In this document: positions 48,449-57,539 of the stretch, piece by piece | How the letters are laid out: every line of letters starts with the position of its first letter | Numbering within the stretch: position 1 is the stretch's first letter | The notes under the pieces: generated by a model | Told to the model about the DNA's origin: nothing | Databases searched by the model: none | What the model saw: the letters and a program-made list of their open reading frames with translations, nothing else | Source: Marinobacter sp. SS21 | Lineage (GTDB): Bacteria > Pseudomonadota > Gammaproteobacteria > Pseudomonadales > Oleiphilaceae | Assembly (NCBI RefSeq): GCF_028369065.1 | Contig: NZ_JAQNDA010000015.1 | Location: 1-64,000 of the forward strand | Direction of reading: 5' to 3' | Length of the DNA stretch: 64,000 nucleotides | Made by a program: the position numbers and the translations under genes

Positions 48449-51400
48449 ATGAATTTTTCGCGATTTTTCGTGGACCGGCCGATTTTCGCGGCCGTGGTGT
48501 CCATCATAATCTTCGCCATCGGGTTGATCTCCATTCCCAACCTGCCGATCAGCGAATACCCGGAGGTGGTACCGCCCTCGGTGGTGGTTCGCACCGTCTA
48601 CCCCGGCGCCAACCCCAAGGAAATCGCCGACACCGTCGCCACCCCGCTGGAAGAGGCGATCAACGGGGTGGAGGGCATGATGTACTTCAAGTCCGTGGCC
48701 GGGTCCGACGGCGTCCTGCAACTGACCGTAACCTTCCGCCCGGGCACCGACGCGGATGACGCCGCGGTAAAGGTGCAGAACCGGGTCAGTCAGGCCCTGG
48801 CGCGGCTGCCGGAGCCGGTGCGCCGCCAGGGGGTTACCACCCAGAAACAGTCCCCCACCTTCCTGATGGTGGTGCACCTGACCTCGCCGGAAGGCCGTTA
48901 CGACACCCTCTACCTGCGCAACTACGCCCGCCTGCACGTCCGTGACCGGCTGGCCCGCATCCAGGGCATCGGCGAGGCCCAGATATTCGGCGGTGGCGAC
49001 TACGCCATGCGGGCCTGGCTCGACCCGGACCGCATCGCCGCCCGCGGCCTGACCGCCGGCGATGTGGTGCGCGCCATGCGCGAGCAGAACGTGCAGGTGT
49101 CCGCCGGCCAGCTCGGCGCCGAGCCGGTGGCCAACAGCGATTTCCTCACCCTGATCAACGCCCGTGGCCGGCTGGAAACCCCGGAAGAGTTCGGCAACAT
49201 CGTGCTCAAACGGGGTGACGACGGCGAACTGCTGCGCCTGGCGGACGTCGCCCGGCTGGAACTGGGCGCCGGCGACTACACCCTGCGCTCCCAGCTCGAC
49301 AGCAAGGACGCGGTCGCCATCGGCATCTTCCAGGCGCCGGGGGCCAATGCCCTGCAGATCCGCAACGAGGTGATCGCCACCATGGACGAGCTTGTCGAGC
49401 TGTTCCCGGAAGGCGTGGAATACCAGGCGGTGTACGACACCACCATCTTCGTCAGCGATTCCATCAAGTCGGTGGTGTCCACCCTGCTTGAAGCCGTATT
49501 GCTGGTGGTGCTGGTGGTGACCCTGTTCTTGCAGACCTGGCGTGCTTCCATCATCCCGCTGCTGGCGGTGCCGGTGTCGGTGGTCGGTACTTTCGGCGCG
49601 CTGTACCTGCTGGGCTACTCCATCAACACCCTAACCCTGTTTGGCCTGGTGCTGGCCATCGGCATCGTGGTGGATGACGCCATCGTGGTGGTGGAAAACG
49701 TCGAGCGCAACATCGAGGAGGGCCTCAAGCCCCTGGCGGCGGCTCATCAGGCGATGAAGGAAGTCTCCGGACCGATCGTCGCCATTGGCCTGGTACTGTG
49801 CGCGGTGTTCGTGCCCATGGCGTTCCTGTCCGGGGTCACCGGTCAGTTCTACCGCCAGTTCGCGGTGACCATCGCCATCTCGACGGTGATCTCCACCATC
49901 AACTCGCTGACCCTGTCGCCGGCCATGGCGGCGATGCTGCTGAAACCCCACAGCGCGCCCAAGGACCGCCTGCAACGGGTCATCGATGCCCTGTTTGGCT
50001 GGCTGTTCCGGCCCTTCAACCGCTTCTTCGACGCCAGTGCCCGCAAGTACCAGGGCGGGGTATCCCGGTCGTTGCGGCGACGGGGTGCGGTGTTCGTGGT
50101 CTATGCCCTGCTGCTGGTGGCCACCGGGTTCATGTTCAAGGTGGTGCCGCCGGGCTTTATCCCGATCCAGGACAAGCTGTACCTGATGGCCGGGGTGAAG
50201 CTGCCGGAGGGCGCCTCGCTGGAGCGCACCGATCAGCTGCTGCAGCAGGTCACCGACATCGCCATGGCGACCGAGGGTGTGGAGCACGCGGTGGCCTTCC
50301 CGGGGCTCAACGCACTGCAGTTCACCAACACCTCCAACACCGGGGTGGTGTTCTTCCCGCTCAAGCCTTTCGACGAGCGCAGCCTGAGTGCCGAGCAGAT
50401 CAACGCCCAGATCAACCAGCAGATTGCCGGGCTGAAGGAAGGCTTCGCCTTCTCCTTCATGCCGCCGCCAATCCTCGGCCTGGGCAACGGCTCCGGCTAC
50501 CAGCTGTTCATCGAGGACCGGGGCAACCTGGGCTATGGCGCCCTGCAGAATGCGGTGAACCAGTTCCAGGGCAGCGTTGCCCAGACTCCGGGCATGGGCT
50601 TCCCGATCACCAGTTACCAGGCCAACGTGCCGCAGCTGGATGCCGAGGTGGATCGCCTCAAGGCCAAGGCCCAGGGCGTCCCGCTCACCGAGCTGTTCGA
50701 CACCCTGCAGACCTACCTGGGCTCCAGCTACGTCAACGACTTCAACCGCTTCGGCCGCACCTGGCAGGTCATCGCCCAGGCCGATGCCCCCTACCGCGAC
50801 AGCGTGGAGGACATTGCCCGGCTGCGCACCCGTAACGACCAGGGCGAGATGGTGCCCATCGGTTCCATGGTGAACATCCGCGAGACCTTCGGGCCGGACC
50901 CGGTGATCCGCTTCAACGGCTACCCGGCGGCGGACCTGGCCGGGGAATCCGACCCGCGGGTACTGTCCTCGGCCCAGGCCATGGACGCCCTGGGGGCGAT
51001 TGCCGCGGAGGTGCTGCCACCGGGCATGGACTTCGAATGGAGTGACCTGAGCTACCAGCAAGCCAATCAGGGTAATGCCGCGCTGGTGGTGTTCCCACTG
51101 GCCATCCTGCTGGTGTTCCTGGTACTGGCGGCACTGTACGAGAGCTGGACCCTGCCGCTGGCGGTCATCCTCATCGTGCCGATGTGCATGCTGTCGGCGC
51201 TGATCGGCGTCTGGTTCGGCGGGGGCGACAACAACATCTTCGTCCAGGTGGGCCTGGTGGTACTGATCGGCCTGGCCTGCAAGAACGCCATCCTGATCGT
51301 GGAGTTTGCCCGCGAGCTGGAGCTGCAGGGCCGGGGCATCGTCGAGGCAGCGCTGGAAGCCTGCCGCCTGCGCTTGCGGCCGATCATCATGACCTCCATC

Positions 51401-51652
51401 ACCTTCACCGCCGCGGTGGTGCCGCTGGTGCTGGCCACCGGCGCCGGCGCGGAAGTGCGGGCGGCGCTGGGCACCGCGGTGTTCGCCGGCATGATCGGGG
51501 TCACCCTGTTCGGCCTGTTCCTCACCCCGGTGTTTTACGTCGCGCTGCGCAAGCTGTCCGGCAGCCATCCGCTGAAGAGCCATCACAGCTCCACCCTGTC
51601 CGGTGAGGGCAGTCAGGATCAGGAGGCATTGCCAGGAGGAAACCATGCCTAG
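48449..51652 (+). CDS. RND multidrug efflux permease (MexF/OqxB type)
   Basis: 1,067 residues from the ATG at 48449 (AGGAG upstream), the usual length for HAE1-class RND pumps. The N-terminus MNFSRFFVDRPIFAAVVSII and ISEYPEVVPPSVVVRTVYPG are of the MexF/OqxB branch. The TM4 proton-relay pair is expected in GIVVDDAIVVVENVERN (two adjacent Asp at about residue 410), and the Lys of TM10 in LIGLACKNAILIVEFA (about 945). Two large periplasmic loops bind substrate. MexF relatives export chloramphenicol, quinolones and trimethoprim; under SoxR control a redox-active compound is also plausible. Confidence 0.95.
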   Translation: MNFSRFFVDRPIFAAVVSIIIFAIGLISIPNLPISEYPEVVPPSVVVRTVYPGANPKEIADTVATPLEEAINGVEGMMYFKSVAGSDGVLQLTVTFRPGTDADDAAVKVQNRVSQALARLPEPVRRQGVTTQKQSPTFLMVVHLTSPEGRYDTLYLRNYARLHVRDRLARIQGIGEAQIFGGGDYAMRAWLDPDRIAARGLTAGDVVRAMREQNVQVSAGQLGAEPVANSDFLTLINARGRLETPEEFGNIVLKRGDDGELLRLADVARLELGAGDYTLRSQLDSKDAVAIGIFQAPGANALQIRNEVIATMDELVELFPEGVEYQAVYDTTIFVSDSIKSVVSTLLEAVLLVVLVVTLFLQTWRASIIPLLAVPVSVVGTFGALYLLGYSINTLTLFGLVLAIGIVVDDAIVVVENVERNIEEGLKPLAAAHQAMKEVSGPIVAIGLVLCAVFVPMAFLSGVTGQFYRQFAVTIAISTVISTINSLTLSPAMAAMLLKPHSAPKDRLQRVIDALFGWLFRPFNRFFDASARKYQGGVSRSLRRRGAVFVVYALLLVATGFMFKVVPPGFIPIQDKLYLMAGVKLPEGASLERTDQLLQQVTDIAMATEGVEHAVAFPGLNALQFTNTSNTGVVFFPLKPFDERSLSAEQINAQINQQIAGLKEGFAFSFMPPPILGLGNGSGYQLFIEDRGNLGYGALQNAVNQFQGSVAQTPGMGFPITSYQANVPQLDAEVDRLKAKAQGVPLTELFDTLQTYLGSSYVNDFNRFGRTWQVIAQADAPYRDSVEDIARLRTRNDQGEMVPIGSMVNIRETFGPDPVIRFNGYPAADLAGESDPRVLSSAQAMDALGAIAAEVLPPGMDFEWSDLSYQQANQGNAALVVFPLAILLVFLVLAALYESWTLPLAVILIVPMCMLSALIGVWFGGGDNNIFVQVGLVVLIGLACKNAILIVEFARELELQGRGIVEAALEACRLRLRPIIMTSITFTAAVVPLVLATGAGAEVRAALGTAVFAGMIGVTLFGLFLTPVFYVALRKLSGSHPLKSHHSSTLSGEGSQDQEALPGGNHA

Positions 51653-53096
51653 AGCCAACGTGGGAACAGAACTGACGGCAAGATTGAGAGGTCACCTGGC
51701 GGCCGCCGGCCTGGTGCTGTTGGCAGGCTGCGCCGTCGGCCCGGACTACCAGCCGCCGGAGCTCGACGTCCCGGCGCAGTTTAGCGCCGAACATGATGGC
51801 CAGCCCTTTAGCCGGACCGAGGAAGCCCGCTTCTGGGACGGCTTCGGCGATCCGCTGCTGGCAGAGCTGATCGACCAGGCTCTCAACGCCAACCTCGAGC
51901 TGCAGGCGGCATTGACCCGCTACCAGCGCGCCGAGGCACTGCTGCGGGGCAGCCGCAGCGAGCAGCTGCCGACGGTGGGGCTGGGCGCCTCGGCGGCGGC
52001 CCAGCACCGGCCGGAGCTGGAACGGCTGCCCGGCGCCGACGACAACATCGAGCTGTACCGCATCGACGCCAACGCCAGTTGGGAGCTCGACCTGTTTGGC
52101 CGCCTGCGCCGCGTCACCGAGGCTCAGGGCGCGCGTCTGCAGGCCACCGAGGCGGAATTGGCGGCGCTGCGGGTAGCGCTGGTGGGCCAGCTGGCCAGCA
52201 GCTATTTCGAGCTGCGGGGGCTGCAACAGCAGCTGGCCGTGGCGCAACAGAACGTAGCACTGCAGCGGGACTCCCTGGCGATCGTCGGTGCCCGCCAGAC
52301 CGCCGGTCGCAGCACCGAGTTCGACGTGCTGCGGGCCCGCGCCCAGTTGGCCAGCACCCGCGCCGAGATCCCCCAGCTGCAGGCGGAAATCCGGGTACGC
52401 ATGCACCGCATCGCGGTGCTGACCGGGCAGGCCCCGGGCCAGTTGATCGGCCGGCTCAGCCCGGTCACGACGCTGCCGACGGTCACCCCCACCATCCCGG
52501 TGGGCAGTCCCGGCGAGGTGTTGCGTCGACGTCCGGATATCCGTCAGGCGGAGCGCCAACTGGCGGCCGCCACCGCGGACATTGGGGTCGCCACCGCCGA
52601 CCTGTTCCCCCGCTTCAGCCTCGACGCCCTGCTGGGCACCGTGGCCCTGGACGGCAGTGACCTGTTCAGCGCCGGTGCCGAGTCCCGCCGGGTGGGGCTC
52701 GGCATCGACTGGACCTTCCTCAACTTCGGCCGGGTCCGCGCCCGCATCGACGCCGAGGACGCCGACGCCCAGGCCGCCCTGGTGGAATACCGGCAAGTGG
52801 TGCTGGAAGCCCTGGAGGAAACCGAGAACCGGCTGGTGCGCTACCAGCGAACACAGCAACGCAGCGCCGAACTGGCAGCCGCCGCCAGCGCCGCCCGCGA
52901 GGCCGCTCAGCTGGCCCGCACCCGCTACGAGCAGGGCTACATCGGCTACTTCGAGGTACTGGATGCGGAACGGGAGCAACTGACCAATGACAACGCCCTG
53001 ACCCGCAGCCGCACCGCCACGGTGCTGGCCATGGTCGATGTCTATCGGGCGTTGGCCGGGGCACCGCAACCGGCACCAACGGTCTCGGCTCGCTAA
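51645..53096 (+). CDS. Outer-membrane efflux channel lipoprotein (NodT/OprM family)
   Basis: 483 residues from the ATG at 51645, which has CAGGAGGA upstream and overlaps the pump stop by 8 bases. Lipobox LVLLAGCAVGPDYQ (Cys at about 28) and the two TolC-like helical repeats are visible, with RFWDGFGDPLLAELIDQALNAN at the N-terminus and VATADLFPRFSLDALLG around 320. It is the third component of the pump; a TolC/OprM-type trimeric channel is expected. Confidence 0.93.
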   Translation: MPRANVGTELTARLRGHLAAAGLVLLAGCAVGPDYQPPELDVPAQFSAEHDGQPFSRTEEARFWDGFGDPLLAELIDQALNANLELQAALTRYQRAEALLRGSRSEQLPTVGLGASAAAQHRPELERLPGADDNIELYRIDANASWELDLFGRLRRVTEAQGARLQATEAELAALRVALVGQLASSYFELRGLQQQLAVAQQNVALQRDSLAIVGARQTAGRSTEFDVLRARAQLASTRAEIPQLQAEIRVRMHRIAVLTGQAPGQLIGRLSPVTTLPTVTPTIPVGSPGEVLRRRPDIRQAERQLAAATADIGVATADLFPRFSLDALLGTVALDGSDLFSAGAESRRVGLGIDWTFLNFGRVRARIDAEDADAQAALVEYRQVVLEALEETENRLVRYQRTQQRSAELAAAASAAREAAQLARTRYEQGYIGYFEVLDAEREQLTNDNALTRSRTATVLAMVDVYRALAGAPQPAPTVSAR

Positions 53097-53205
53097 CGGT
53101 TGAATCGGGAGGGCGCTTAGGCACCGCAATTTTGTTCAATACCCGTCCGGGGCGTCGGGGCAGACTTCGGCCATTGCCAACTCGTTATCCACAAGGAGAA
53201 TGACG

Positions 53206-53799
53206 ATGAGCCTGTCGCTGATACTGCCGATGTCTGCCTTTGCCCTGGCGGCGTCCATCTCACCGGGACCGGTGAACCTGGTGTGCCTGAGCAGCGGTAC
53301 CCGCTACCACGTCTCCCGGGGACTGATCTTCGTCACCGGCGCCACCCTGGGCTTCATCGCCCTGTTCCTCGCCATCGGCTTCGGCCTGCATTCGCTGCTG
53401 GCCGGCTTGCCCGGCTTCGAGCGCTGGCTGAGCTGGGCCGGCATCGCCTTCCTGCTGTACCTGAGCTACCGCCTGGCCCGCGACGATGGCCGCATTCCCG
53501 ACGGCGAACCGGACAAGGCACCGGGATTCCTGCTCGGTGCCCTGATGCAGTGGCTCAACCCCAAGGCCTGGCTGGCTTCCGCCGCCGGCATCGGGGCCTA
53601 CACCAACGGCGGGGACAGCCAGCAGATCTGGCTGTTTGCCGCCCTGTACCTGCCAATCTGCTGGCTGTCGCTGAGCTGCTGGGTCTACGCCGGCGCCTTC
53701 CTGCGCCATCTGGTGCATAAACCGGCGGTGCTGCGCGGCATCAACCGCACCCTGGCGGGGCTGCTGGTGGCGAGTTGCCTGTTCCTGTTACTTGACTGA
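53206..53799 (+). CDS. LysE/RhtB-family exporter
   Basis: 197 residues from the ATG at 53206 (AAGGAG 7 bases upstream; the ATG at 53200 abuts the site). Six hydrophobic segments are visible. N-terminal ASISPGPVNLVCLSSG is the conserved P-G-P motif of LysE/RhtB exporters of amino acids and related metabolites; WLNPKAWLASAAG (about 110) is the second signature. The substrate is unknown. Its 3' end overlaps the convergent AraC gene by 12 bases, and that regulator is a candidate controller. Confidence 0.9.
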   Translation: MSLSLILPMSAFALAASISPGPVNLVCLSSGTRYHVSRGLIFVTGATLGFIALFLAIGFGLHSLLAGLPGFERWLSWAGIAFLLYLSYRLARDDGRIPDGEPDKAPGFLLGALMQWLNPKAWLASAAGIGAYTNGGDSQQIWLFAALYLPICWLSLSCWVYAGAFLRHLVHKPAVLRGINRTLAGLLVASCLFLLLD

Positions 53800-54654
53800 G
53801 GCGCGGCGAGCGGCAGACGGCTGGCGATACTGGTTGGGCGTGGCCGCCACCAGTTTCTTGAAGGTGCGTTGAAAGTGGGCCTGGTCGGCGAAGCCGGCAC
53901 TCAGCGCCGCCTCGGCAATGGCGGCACCGCTCTTCAGCTGGCGCTGGCCATACTGGATGCGGCGATTGACCAGGTAGGCGTGAGGCGTCATACCGAAGTG
54001 CTGCTTGAAGACACGGATCAGGTGGCCGGGGCTGTAGCCGGTGCGGGCGCAGAGATCGTCCAGTGACAGCTCGTCGGTACAATGAGCATCCAGATAATGG
54101 GCCAGTTCGCGCAAGGTATGCGGCGCCTCCGGTTGCGGCTGCGCCGGCTGTCCCGCCAGCACCTGCATCAGCCCGGACAGGTACTCGACCACCCGGGTCT
54201 GCTTGTCCAGCAGTTCCCGCTCCGGGTCCAATAGGCACTCGGCCATGGCGCAATAGCCCTCGTAGCATGCCCGCTCGGTCACCACCGCGGTGGCGATGTC
54301 CTGCCAGCGCGGCTCCTCCAGCAACCCGGCCTCGTAGCGCAAGCGGGTGATCCAGTCGGAGTCCACGTACAACATCAGGTAGGCCCAGGGCTGGTTGTCG
54401 ATGGGGTTGCAGGCGTGGGCCCACTCCGGGTTCATCAACACCAGGGTGCCTTTCTGGACCCGATAACGATCGTTCCGATACACGAAGGTGCTGTGGCCGC
54501 CGGTGATGGCTCCGATGGACCAGTGGGTATGACTGTGGAGGGCGTAACAGACCTTGCGGCCGTCGGCGACCTTGCGCAGCTCCACATGGGGCATGCGATC
54601 ATCGCGCCAGAAGATGGGGGTGTGGGCGTCGCACGACGGTATGTTCCCGGCCAT
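53788..54654 (-). CDS. AraC-family regulator with cupin sensor domain
   Basis: 288 residues. The N-terminal cupin (about 25-140) includes CYALHSHTHWSIGAITGGHSTFVYRN and GTLVLMNPEWAHACNPID, with metal- or ligand-binding His residues. The C-terminal AraC DNA-binding domain (about 180-280) has LSLDDLCARTGYSPGHLIRVFKQHFGMTPHAYLVNRRI and AALSAGFADQAHFQRTFKKLVAATPNQYR. Members of this branch commonly regulate the adjacent LysE-type exporter, which is convergent here. Confidence 0.93.
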   Translation of the reverse strand: MAGNIPSCDAHTPIFWRDDRMPHVELRKVADGRKVCYALHSHTHWSIGAITGGHSTFVYRNDRYRVQKGTLVLMNPEWAHACNPIDNQPWAYLMLYVDSDWITRLRYEAGLLEEPRWQDIATAVVTERACYEGYCAMAECLLDPERELLDKQTRVVEYLSGLMQVLAGQPAQPQPEAPHTLRELAHYLDAHCTDELSLDDLCARTGYSPGHLIRVFKQHFGMTPHAYLVNRRIQYGQRQLKSGAAIAEAALSAGFADQAHFQRTFKKLVAATPNQYRQPSAARRASVK

Positions 54655-54742
54655 GGCCAGTCTCCGGAATCGGGCTCAGTTGCTGTGTAGCTTAGCATGC
54701 CGAGTTAACAGGCGAGGGAGCGACGGCGCAACAGCACAACAA

Positions 54743-54772
54743 AGCCCCGCCACTCTCCCGAGTGGCGGGGCT
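54743..54772. terminator. Strong terminator downstream of ahpF
   Basis: AGCCCCGCCACT (54743-54754) and AGTGGCGGGGCT (54761-54772) form a perfect 12-bp stem with a 6-base loop. On the minus strand it is followed by TTTGTTGT, a good intrinsic terminator for ahpF transcripts. Confidence 0.85.
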
Positions 54773-54818
54773 GTCCTGGCTTTATTTAGCGCCCAATTTA
54801 GCGCCTACGCTACTTGGC

Positions 54819-56405
54819 TTAGGCCGCCTGTTCTGCGCCTGCCGGCGCCGCATTGCGGATCAGGTAATCAAAGGCACTCAATGCCGCCTTGGCGCCCTCG
54901 CCCATGGCGATCACGATCTGCTTGTAGGGCACGGTGGTGGCGTCGCCGGCGGCGAACACCCCCGCTACCGAGGTCTCGCCACGGTCGTTGACCACGATCT
55001 CGCCGTGCTGGCTCAGCGCCAGATCCCCCTTGAGCCATTCGGTGTTGGGCACCAGGCCGATCTGTACGAACACCCCTTCCAGCTCGACCCGGTGGCTGTC
55101 GCCGCTGCTGCGGTCGGTGTAGGCCAGGCCATTGACCTTGCCATCGCTGCCGAGGATCTCGGTGGTCTGGGCGGACAGGCGAATGTCAACGTTGGCCAGG
55201 CTGCGCAATTTGTGCTGCAGCACCTCGTCGGCGCGCATCCGCTCACCAAACTCGAGCAGGGTGACGTGGCCGACAATCCCTGCCAGGTCGATGGCGGCTT
55301 CCACGCCGGAGTTGCCGCCACCGATCACCGCCACCCGCTTGCCCTTGAACAGCGGACCGTCGCAGTGGGGGCAGTAGGCCACGCCCTTGTTGCGGTACTC
55401 GGCCTCGCCCGGCACCCCCAGCTGCCGCCAGCGGGCACCGGTGGACAGGATCACGCTGCGAGCCTTGAGCGACGCGCCGTTGGCCAGCCGCACCTGGTGA
55501 TAGCCGCCGGCCTGGGCGGCCGGAATCAGTTGTTCGGCGCGCTGCAGGTTCATCACGTCCACCTGGTAGTCACCGACGTGCTGCTCCATGGCCGCGACCA
55601 GTTTCGGGCCCTCGGTGTAGGGCACGGAAATCAGGTTCTCAATGCCCAAAGTGTCGGATACCTGGCCGCCGAAGCGCTCGGCGGCAATACCGGTGGCGAT
55701 GCCCTTGCGCGCGGCGTAGATGGCAGCGGCGGAGCCGGACGGGCCACCGCCGATCACCAGCACCTCGAACGGGTCGCGCTGGTTGAGTTTATCGGCGTCA
55801 CGGGCGCCGGCGTTGGTGTCCAGCCTGGTGACGATCTCTTCCAGGGTCATGCGACCCGAGCCCCAGGACTGGCCATTGAGGTAGACGCTGGGTACCGCCA
55901 TCACTTCCCGCTGCGCTATCTCTTCCTGGAACAGGGCGCCGTCGATGGCGGTGTGCTTGATCCGCGGGTTGAGCACGCTCATCAGGTTCAATGCCTGCAC
56001 CACGTCCGGACAGTTCTGGCAGGACAGGGAGAAGTAGGTCTCGAACTCGAAGTCGCCGTCCAGCGCCTGAACCTGCTCGATCACATCCTGGCTCGCCTTG
56101 GACGGGTGGCCACCCACCTGCAGCAGGGCCAGCACCAGGGAGGTGAACTCGTGGCCCACGGGGATGCCGGCGAAGCGCACTCCGATCTCGGTGCCCGTGC
56201 GGTTGATGGCGAACGACGGCCGACGCAGGTTGGCCGCGCCCGCGTCACTGAGGCTAATCAGCTCGGACAAGCCGGCGATCTCGCTCAGCAGGGCGTGCAG
56301 TTCGCGGGACTTGGCGCCGTCGTCCAGCGCCGCCACCAGCTCGATCGGCTGCGTGAGATTCTGGAGGTAGGCCTGCAATTGATCCTTGAGGTTGGCATCC
56401 AACAT
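54819..56405 (-). CDS. ahpF: Alkyl hydroperoxide reductase subunit F
   Basis: 528 residues, AGGGGA before the ATG. It is the flavoprotein NADH:AhpC disulfide reductase. The N-terminal domain carries the CQNC redox centre (about 128-131). The FAD/NADH part has [21 protein letters not shown] (about 214-234), CPHC (about 345) as the second redox disulfide, [19 protein letters not shown] for NADH and [23 protein letters not shown] at the C-terminus. All redox motifs are intact. It is downstream of ahpC but separated from it by a terminator and its own OxyR-like site. Confidence 0.97.
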   Translation of the reverse strand: MLDANLKDQLQAYLQNLTQPIELVAALDDGAKSRELHALLSEIAGLSELISLSDAGAANLRRPSFAINRTGTEIGVRFAGIPVGHEFTSLVLALLQVGGHPSKASQDVIEQVQALDGDFEFETYFSLSCQNCPDVVQALNLMSVLNPRIKHTAIDGALFQEEIAQREVMAVPSVYLNGQSWGSGRMTLEEIVTRLDTNAGARDADKLNQRDPFEVLVIGGGPSGSAAAIYAARKGIATGIAAERFGGQVSDTLGIENLISVPYTEGPKLVAAMEQHVGDYQVDVMNLQRAEQLIPAAQAGGYHQVRLANGASLKARSVILSTGARWRQLGVPGEAEYRNKGVAYCPHCDGPLFKGKRVAVIGGGNSGVEAAIDLAGIVGHVTLLEFGERMRADEVLQHKLRSLANVDIRLSAQTTEILGSDGKVNGLAYTDRSSGDSHRVELEGVFVQIGLVPNTEWLKGDLALSQHGEIVVNDRGETSVAGVFAAGDATTVPYKQIVIAMGEGAKAALSAFDYLIRNAAPAGAEQAA

Positions 56406-56561
56406 ATCGTATTCCCCTATGGTAACTAATGAGGTATCTGATGAGGTAACTAAGGGTATCCGGTGAGGTAAATCCGGCGATCACCACCGATCGCGCCTGA
56501 ACAGGTACCTACGATAAAACCCGACTATCAAAAGCTCCAATTGATTAGGATTAAGCTTTTA

Positions 56562-56576
56562 ATAGCGCTTACCTAT
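56562..56576. promoter_or_regulatory. OxyR-like half-site upstream of ahpF
   Basis: ATAG-CGCTTAC-CTAT, that is ATAG-N7-CTAT, the half-site unit of the OxyR operator, lies 157 bases before ahpF and beyond the ahpC terminator. The same word (with one base changed) lies upstream of ahpC. Confidence 0.55.
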
Positions 56577-56606
56577 AAATGAGCTGTGTCTTATCACTCC
56601 AACAAA

Positions 56607-56627
56607 AAGGCCCGCAGAGCGGGCCTT
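56607..56627 (-). terminator. Terminator of ahpC
   Basis: AAGGCCCGC (56607-56615) and GCGGGCCTT (56619-56627) pair perfectly around AGA. On the minus strand the hairpin is followed by TTTTTGTT, so ahpC transcription should end here before ahpF. Confidence 0.88.
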
Positions 56628-56654
56628 AAAGACAGCTGTTACCGTGGGGAATGC

Positions 56655-57218
56655 TTAGATCTTGCCGACCAGGTCCAGGGACGGTGACAGGGTCGCTTCC
56701 CCTTCCTTCCACTTGGCCGGACACACTTCACCCGGATTGTTGCGCACGTACTGGGCCGCCTTGACCTTGCGCAGCAGGTCGTCGGCGTCGCGGCCGATGC
56801 CTTCGGCGGTGATCTCAACCGCCTGGATGATGCCGTCCGGATCGATCAGGAAGGTGGCGCGGTCCGCCAGGCCCTGACCCTCCCGCATCACGCCGAAGTT
56901 GTTGGTGATGGTGCCGGTCTGGTCACCCACCATGAAGTAGTTGATCTTGCCGATGGTGTCGGAGGTGTCGTGCCACGCCTTGTGGGTGAAGTGGGTGTCG
57001 GTGGACACGGAAAACACTTCCACACCCAGTTGCTGCAGCTCCTGGTACTTGTCGGCGACGTCGCCCAGCTCGGTGGGACATACGAAGGTGAAGTCGGCCG
57101 GGTAGAAGAAGAAGATCGCCCACTTGCCCTTCACGTCCGCTTCGGAAATTTCCACAAACTCGCCCTGCTTGTAGGCGGTGGCGTTAAACGGTTTGATTTC
57201 GCTGTTGATGATGCCCAT
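56655..57218 (-). CDS. ahpC: Alkyl hydroperoxide reductase subunit C (peroxiredoxin)
   Basis: 187 residues, the usual length, with ACAGGAG before the ATG. A typical 2-Cys peroxiredoxin: peroxidatic Cys in [10 protein letters not shown] (about residue 47) and resolving Cys in EVCPAKW (about 166). The YF tail motif of sensitive peroxiredoxins is not evident; the protein ends DLVGKI, as in AhpC. It reduces H2O2 and organic peroxides, with electrons from AhpF encoded downstream. Likely OxyR control is indicated by the dyad at 57303-57317. Confidence 0.97.
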   Translation of the reverse strand: MGIINSEIKPFNATAYKQGEFVEISEADVKGKWAIFFFYPADFTFVCPTELGDVADKYQELQQLGVEVFSVSTDTHFTHKAWHDTSDTIGKINYFMVGDQTGTITNNFGVMREGQGLADRATFLIDPDGIIQAVEITAEGIGRDADDLLRKVKAAQYVRNNPGEVCPAKWKEGEATLSPSLDLVGKI

Positions 57219-57302
57219 CGAGGCATGCTCCTGTCGTTGAATTGAGTCCCAACGATAGGCGCCGAGGGCTCTCGGCTCAAATTGATAGTTTTTAGCAAAA
57301 CA

Positions 57303-57317
57303 ATAGCGTTTACCTAT
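57303..57317. promoter_or_regulatory. OxyR-like half-site upstream of ahpC
   Basis: ATAG-CGTTTAC-CTAT, a correctly spaced ATAG-N7-CTAT unit, lies 85 bases before the ahpC start; a further ATAG is at 57285-57288. It is almost the same word as the one upstream of ahpF. Confidence 0.6.
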
Positions 57318-57442
57318 GAAGGTTACGGACCGGTCCTTTGGCTACCGGCGGCTACCACGGCCCACGCCCTGAACCCCAACTTGTCATAAAGGGCCAACCT
57401 GACTTGGAACTGTCAATCGACGTCAATTCCGCGGCTCTGTCC

Positions 57443-57485
57443 TGGTACGTATGTATCATTTTGTGAACAATCTTGGTACATATGT
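57443..57485 (+). promoter_or_regulatory. Paired TGGTACRTATGT repeats before the Ig-like lipoprotein
   Basis: TGGTACGTATGT (57443-57454) and TGGTACATATGT (57474-57485) are direct repeats 31 bp apart, about three helical turns. They lie about 55 bases before the start codon in an AT-rich region, a layout typical of an activator or repressor site. The regulator is unknown. The rest of the 321-base gap between ahpC and this gene (57219-57539) holds only the OxyR-like site. Confidence 0.45.
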
Positions 57486-57539
57486 GCCACAACCGGAGTA
57501 CCACCCGGTGGTAGATTTCATAAAAAAATAAGGTAGCGG

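Noticed and set aside
49631-51658. Long - frame opposite the RND permease
   Set aside because: It is antisense to a canonical pump and has no recognisable domain or ribosome binding site.
51522-53129. Long - frame opposite the outer-membrane channel gene
   Set aside because: It is antisense to a NodT-family channel with intact motifs and has no family resemblance.
54762-56429. Long + frame opposite ahpF
   Set aside because: It is antisense to a textbook AhpF and its composition is that of a shadow frame.
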